Source: JACPPO01 sp965262505 (GTDB lineage Bacteria > Acidobacteriota > Vicinamibacteria > Vicinamibacterales > UBA2999). From it: a stretch of 58,061 nt of DNA. Under the pieces are notes generated by a model. That model had not been told where the DNA came from. It did not search any database and was given only the letters and a program-made list of their open reading frames with translations. Positions 55,300 to 58,061 of the stretch are shown one piece after another (position 1 is the first letter of the stretch; each line of letters begins with the position of its first letter). A program made the translations under genes and the position numbers. The DNA lies in contig CBDHFM010000007.1 in NCBI GenBank assembly GCA_965262505.1, forward strand, positions 1-58,061, read 5' to 3'.

Positions 55300-55433
55300 T
55301 TGGCCGTCGTCTCGCGTCGCGGCCCAGTCGAGGGGGGCACCCGCTCGCGTGTGCGCTCCTTGAGCGCCTCGGTGAAGGCGGCCACGGCCTGCTCAAGGCG
55401 CTCTGCCCCGCTCTCCCGCTTACCCAGGTTCAA
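55300..55433 (-). pseudogene. TPR-protein relic
   Basis: The minus strand reads MNLGKRESGAERLEQAVAAF then TEALKERTRERVP, one tetratricopeptide-type repeat as in long TPR proteins of Proteobacteria. Similarity ends abruptly on both sides. Confidence 0.5.
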
Positions 55434-55617
55434 AAGGGCGCCGTCGCTGGCGTGGTGGTCTTGATCACGGCCGCGGTGGGTTACACGTGGTCCGGGATCT
55501 TCGGTCTCATCGCCGGCGTCGTGCTGGAACCGTGCTCGTCGGCGTGTTGCGCGGGCTGCTCGCCTTGCTGATTAACATCCGAGACCTGCTGGCCGAATCT
55601 CTCACCAAACGCGGCTG
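55434..55617 (+). pseudogene. Small membrane protein relic (frameshifted)
   Basis: One frame reads GAVAGVVVLITAAVGYTWSG and IFGLIAGVVL; the continuation GTVLVGVLRGLLALLINIRD with LLAESLTKRG is in another frame and ends at 55617. Joined, it would be a two-helix membrane protein without a start. Confidence 0.35.
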
Positions 55618-55690
55618 AGCCATTTCTCGTCCTGGTCGACCCGGTCAGGCGTTTCACGTTGGATCACGCACGGAAGCCAATACGGGTAGA

Positions 55691-55820
55691 CATCTAGATA
55701 TATGGAACGTCTCTCACCTCGAAAATTAATGGTATACTTATCTAGATATCAAGGTAACTGCTTGAGAGCTTAGGCGTAAGACTATATTACTGGTCAACTA
55801 GACATGCATATATCTAGAAC
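55691..55820. promoter_or_regulatory. TCTAGATA sites upstream of parA
   Basis: CATCTAGATATA (55691), the palindrome TATCTAGATA (55739-55748) and TATATCTAGA (55809-55818) occur in the AT-rich parA leader. A fourth TCTAGATA lies at 56778-56785, just after the parB-like gene. This distribution fits the operator and/or parS centromere of the par operon. Confidence 0.65.
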
Positions 55821-55832
55821 AGAAGAGTGTCA

Positions 55833-56492
55833 ATGAAAACCATCCTGTTCGCGTCACGAAAAGGCGGCTCAGGGAAGACGACCCTGCTGGCCCACCTCGC
55901 GGTGCAGGCCATGCACGAGGGGGAAGACGTTACCATCGTTGACCTTGACCCGCAGCAGAACTTGAAGGCGTGGTGGGATGCACGGGCTGAGGACGGACTC
56001 AAGCTAGCGCAATTCCCGGTGGCTCAGTTCGCCGGCCGTCTCGGCGCCGTTTGGAATCAGCCCGGCTTTTTGCTCGTGGACACGCCTGGCTTCGAGGCCG
56101 CCGAGATGCAACCATTACTTGAGGCCTCAGACTTTGTAGTGATTCCAGTACAGCCCACGCCGAACGATCTGCGGGCAGTGGGACAGACCGTCCAGGCGGT
56201 CCAGGCCGTCGACCGCGACAACTTTTGTTTCGTGGTGACACGCGGCGTGTCTGGCGCGAAGCTCACCCTTCAGACCCCACTCGTCCTGTCCCAACATGGG
56301 CCGGTTGCCACGACGATCATCTTCAACCGCGTGGACTACGCGGGCGCAATGGCGGACGGCCGCACAATCCAAGAAATCGATCCGAAAGGGAAGGGCGCTG
56401 AGGAAACTTCGCTGCTCTGGGGCTACGTGCGAGGGCGCATGCACGAGAAGTCGCCCACCGTGACCGAGCAGGAGAGACACGCTAATGTCTAA
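55833..56492 (+). CDS. parA: ParA-family partition ATPase
   Basis: I start at ATG 55833 (MKTILFASRKGGSGKTTLLA); GTG 55827 is the alternative. The 219-aa protein is a small ParA/MinD-like ATPase with deviant Walker A KGGSGKTT, TIVDLDPQQNLKAW, the switch VDTPGFE and FVVIPVQPTPNDL. It lacks an N-terminal HTH, so it is of the type Ib kind. Its stop lies 8 nt inside the next gene. It segregates plasmid copies by an ATP-dependent nucleoid-bound gradient with its small partner. Confidence 0.93.
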   Translation: MKTILFASRKGGSGKTTLLAHLAVQAMHEGEDVTIVDLDPQQNLKAWWDARAEDGLKLAQFPVAQFAGRLGAVWNQPGFLLVDTPGFEAAEMQPLLEASDFVVIPVQPTPNDLRAVGQTVQAVQAVDRDNFCFVVTRGVSGAKLTLQTPLVLSQHGPVATTIIFNRVDYAGAMADGRTIQEIDPKGKGAEETSLLWGYVRGRMHEKSPTVTEQERHANV

Positions 56493-56790
56493 GAAGCCAA
56501 TCGCCAGCCTGGGGGGTCTCGTGACCGTTGACGCACCGCCGTCTGTCGACGTCGGCCACACGCTTGCTCCGCGGTCGACCGTCGCAGCGCCACGAGTCGT
56601 GAAGCCGCCAGCCGCAAAGCTCAAGAAGGCGGGCTTCCTTGTTCACCCGCGTGCCTTACAACAGTTCGACTTTCTCAAGGCGGAACTCGCGGGTGACGAT
56701 CGAAAGAACATCGGGGTGCGACTGATTGGCGAGGCTCTCAATTTGCTCTTCACGAAGCACGGTAAGCCAACTGTATCTCTAGATAGCTAG
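56485..56790 (+). CDS. ParB-like small partner (type Ib)
   Basis: The 101-aa protein starts MSKKPIASLGGLVTVDAPPS. The N-terminal 40 residues are flexible and basic, as needed to stimulate ParA. The C-terminal half (FLVHPRALQQFDFLKAELAG, VRLIGEALNLLFTKHG) resembles ribbon-helix-helix DNA-binding proteins. Overlap with parA and the TCTAGATA sites around the operon support a role as centromere-binding protein. Confidence 0.75.
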   Translation: MSKKPIASLGGLVTVDAPPSVDVGHTLAPRSTVAAPRVVKPPAAKLKKAGFLVHPRALQQFDFLKAELAGDDRKNIGVRLIGEALNLLFTKHGKPTVSLDS

Positions 56791-56899
56791 ACGTCTCGTT
56801 GTTTGGATGTTCATCTGACGATGATTTCACGTATTATGCAGCGATTTTGCTGGCATGGTGAGCTGGGAAAATTGGCGTGTCCATCCTAATTCTGGAACG

Positions 56900-57889
56900 A
56901 TGAGCGGCCCCTCTCGACCGGTCAGCGGGTTCGTGCCCATCGGCGACATAGCCGGGGTTGTCGATCTACCAGGCGGTCACGCCCTGCCGCTGGCCGCGCC
57001 CCAGGCGCGGCACCACTTCACCTGGCTTGACCAAATCGATCAGCTCGTCGAGGCGAGCGAGGCGGACGCCGACATGGGCTTCATGGCGCGGCTGCTCGCG
57101 CTGTGCAGTCTGCCGAGAACAGACCCAAAAACCAGGCTTCAGTACGAGCGCGTCAACGGTCCATACACGCTCTACATGATTGCCGGCGGCGGAAACAAAC
57201 TACCCTACGGTAATATCCCGCGTCTGCTCCTGGCGTGGGTCTGCACCGAAGCGGTACGGACGCAGCGCCGAGAGCTGATGCTCGGCCGGTCGTTGTACGA
57301 GTTCATGCGGCAGATCGGGCTTAACGATCGCAGCGGGGGGCTGAACGGGGAGCGGACACGACTCAAGAATCAGATGCGGCGGCTCTTTAGTTGCAGCGTG
57401 CAACTCGTCTATACCGATGCGGACCATGAGGTCCTAGTGCATTCCGTCATCGCCGATCGCGCCGAATTTTGGTGGAACACGAAGCGGCCGGATGCGCCCT
57501 CGTTGTGGGACAGCAGAATCGAATTGGGTGAAAAGTTCTTCCAGGAGATCATCGCGCACCCGATCCCGATCGACCTGCACACCCTTAAGGCACTGAAAAG
57601 GTCGCCGCTCGGGTTGGATTTGTACCTCTGGGTCACCTACCGGACGTTCAGACTCAAGCACCAGCTGACCCTCTCGTGGCGACAGTTGTACCGCCAGTTC
57701 GGCGCGGACCCGGCGAAGGCTGGCGATAAATTCACCGTCCGCAACTTCCGCTCGGACTGTCTCCGCGAACTGAAGAAAATCAAACGCGCGTGGCCCGGCT
57801 TGCACTACCACACGGTGACGGGCGGGCTCGTCCTCTCACCGTCGGCCCCGCGTATACCGCCAGCACCGCTTCGGCTTATCAGCGAGTAG
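56900..57889 (+). CDS. repA: Plasmid replication initiator RepA
   Basis: I choose ATG 56900 (MSGPSRPVSGFVPIGDIAGV); a GTG at 56855 is less likely. The 329-aa protein has the RepA (PF04796) layout: MARLLALCSLPRTDPKTRLQ, GGNKLPYGNIPRLLLAWVCT, LMLGRSLYEFMRQIGL, SPLGLDLYLWVTYRTF and LSWRQLYRQFGADPAK. These are two winged-helix domains that bind iterons. The gene ends 150 bp before the iteron at 58040. Three homologous relics (13374, 31136, 47035) come from other replicons. Confidence 0.93.
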   Translation: MSGPSRPVSGFVPIGDIAGVVDLPGGHALPLAAPQARHHFTWLDQIDQLVEASEADADMGFMARLLALCSLPRTDPKTRLQYERVNGPYTLYMIAGGGNKLPYGNIPRLLLAWVCTEAVRTQRRELMLGRSLYEFMRQIGLNDRSGGLNGERTRLKNQMRRLFSCSVQLVYTDADHEVLVHSVIADRAEFWWNTKRPDAPSLWDSRIELGEKFFQEIIAHPIPIDLHTLKALKRSPLGLDLYLWVTYRTFRLKHQLTLSWRQLYRQFGADPAKAGDKFTVRNFRSDCLRELKKIKRAWPGLHYHTVTGGLVLSPSAPRIPPAPLRLISE

Positions 57890-58004
57890 GCCAGCGGGCC
57901 GCGAGGTCGCCCCTGTGGGGTGTTCGGCCTCGGGCTGGCCGGGGTGGTGAGCCGTCGTCGGCACGGTCGCCGCTCCTGTGGCGTCTCAGCACGCCGGCCG
58001 AGAG

Positions 58005-58013
58005 TTTTCCACA
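58005..58013 (+). promoter_or_regulatory. DnaA box
   Basis: TTTTCCACA fits the DnaA-box consensus TTWTNCACA exactly. It lies 27 bp before the iteron at 58040, as in many iteron plasmids. Confidence 0.65.
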
Positions 58014-58039
58014 AAAGCCTGTAATTTTAAAAGTTTTCC

Positions 58040-58057
58040 ATCGGTTAAACACCATCA
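58040..58057. repeat. Plasmid iteron
   Basis: This copy of ATCGGTTAAACACCATCA is identical to those at 19-36 and 53-70. If the ends are joined the spacing is 40 bp, or 35 bp if the 5-bp overlap ACCAT between the two ends is removed, close to the 34 bp between the other two. Confidence 0.85.
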
Positions 58058-58061
58058 CCAT

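Larger units (their letters stand above)
57890..58061. other. Origin region downstream of repA
   Basis: No gene is seen. The last 60 bp hold a DnaA-box match, an AT-rich run (58021-58040) and an iteron at 58040-58057. Joined to base 1, this continues into two more iterons. Confidence 0.75.

Noticed and set aside
1..58061. CRISPR arrays
   Set aside because: No regularly spaced repeats of 23-47 bp with unique spacers were found; the 23-bp units at 53375 have no spacers and the iterons are too few.
1..58061. tRNA or rRNA genes
   Set aside because: No cloverleaf with a GTTCGA-type arm or rRNA signature was noticed on reading; a covariance search was not possible.

Overview
This looks like a complete or nearly complete circular plasmid (about 58 kb, GC-rich) from a Gram-negative bacterium. 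Copies of the same 18-bp iteron lie at both ends of the window (19-36, 53-70, 58040-58057), next to a DnaA-box match and directly downstream of a repA gene and a parA/parB-like pair, so the replication origin probably spans the point where the circle was opened. Outer-membrane and secreted proteins (an autotransporter-like Calx-beta protein, a MetA-type outer-membrane protein, a Pro/Thr-rich lipoprotein relic, a DUF4389 relic) would fit a host such as Acidobacteriota or Proteobacteria. The host assignment is an inference and is weak.

Layout. 0-10 kb: broken host-type genes, an IS110 element, an integrase with a small DNA-binding-like partner, and several IS3-family copies, one of them intact and splitting a cyclase-like gene. 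10-24 kb: a lone HsdR-like nuclease, a voltage-gated K+ channel, a frameshifted serine resolvase with its res site, a LuxR regulator, a decayed surface autotransporter, a 3.1-kb Tn3-family transposon, and a secreted excalibur/HNH-type nuclease. 24-34 kb: a run of very small genes, a methyltransferase, an outer-membrane protein, and a nested set of IS630 and IS1182 elements. 34-40 kb: a 1.5-kb non-coding, repeat-rich stretch beside a primase/VapE-type helicase module with an AlpA-like HTH gene; this may be the remains of a second replicon or integrative element. 40-47 kb: an AAA ATPase and then the most interesting locus. This is an XRE-type regulator divergent from a translationally coupled operon encoding a ubiquitin-like protein, an E2-like protein and a JAB-E1 fusion, facing a convergent pair of genes for a 64-aa protein and a papain-like cysteine peptidase. 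47-55 kb: hemerythrin, an Mrr endonuclease and a large type-ISP-like methyltransferase/nuclease, then an AAA/DUF4143 ATPase with 23-bp repeats in front of it. 55.7-58 kb: parA, a parB-like gene, repA and the iteron origin.

How it fits together. The backbone (par, rep, iterons) is small. Most of the rest is a patchwork of transposable elements and their debris, including three repA relics, at least three resolvase relics and dispersed res-like palindromes, which suggests repeated cointegration of related plasmids. The intact cargo is dominated by conflict and defence functions: the ubiquitin-like conjugation locus, the Mrr/methylase pair, the HsdR-like nuclease and AAA ATPases. Many genes are broken by single-base lesions; sequencing error cannot be excluded for these without the reads.
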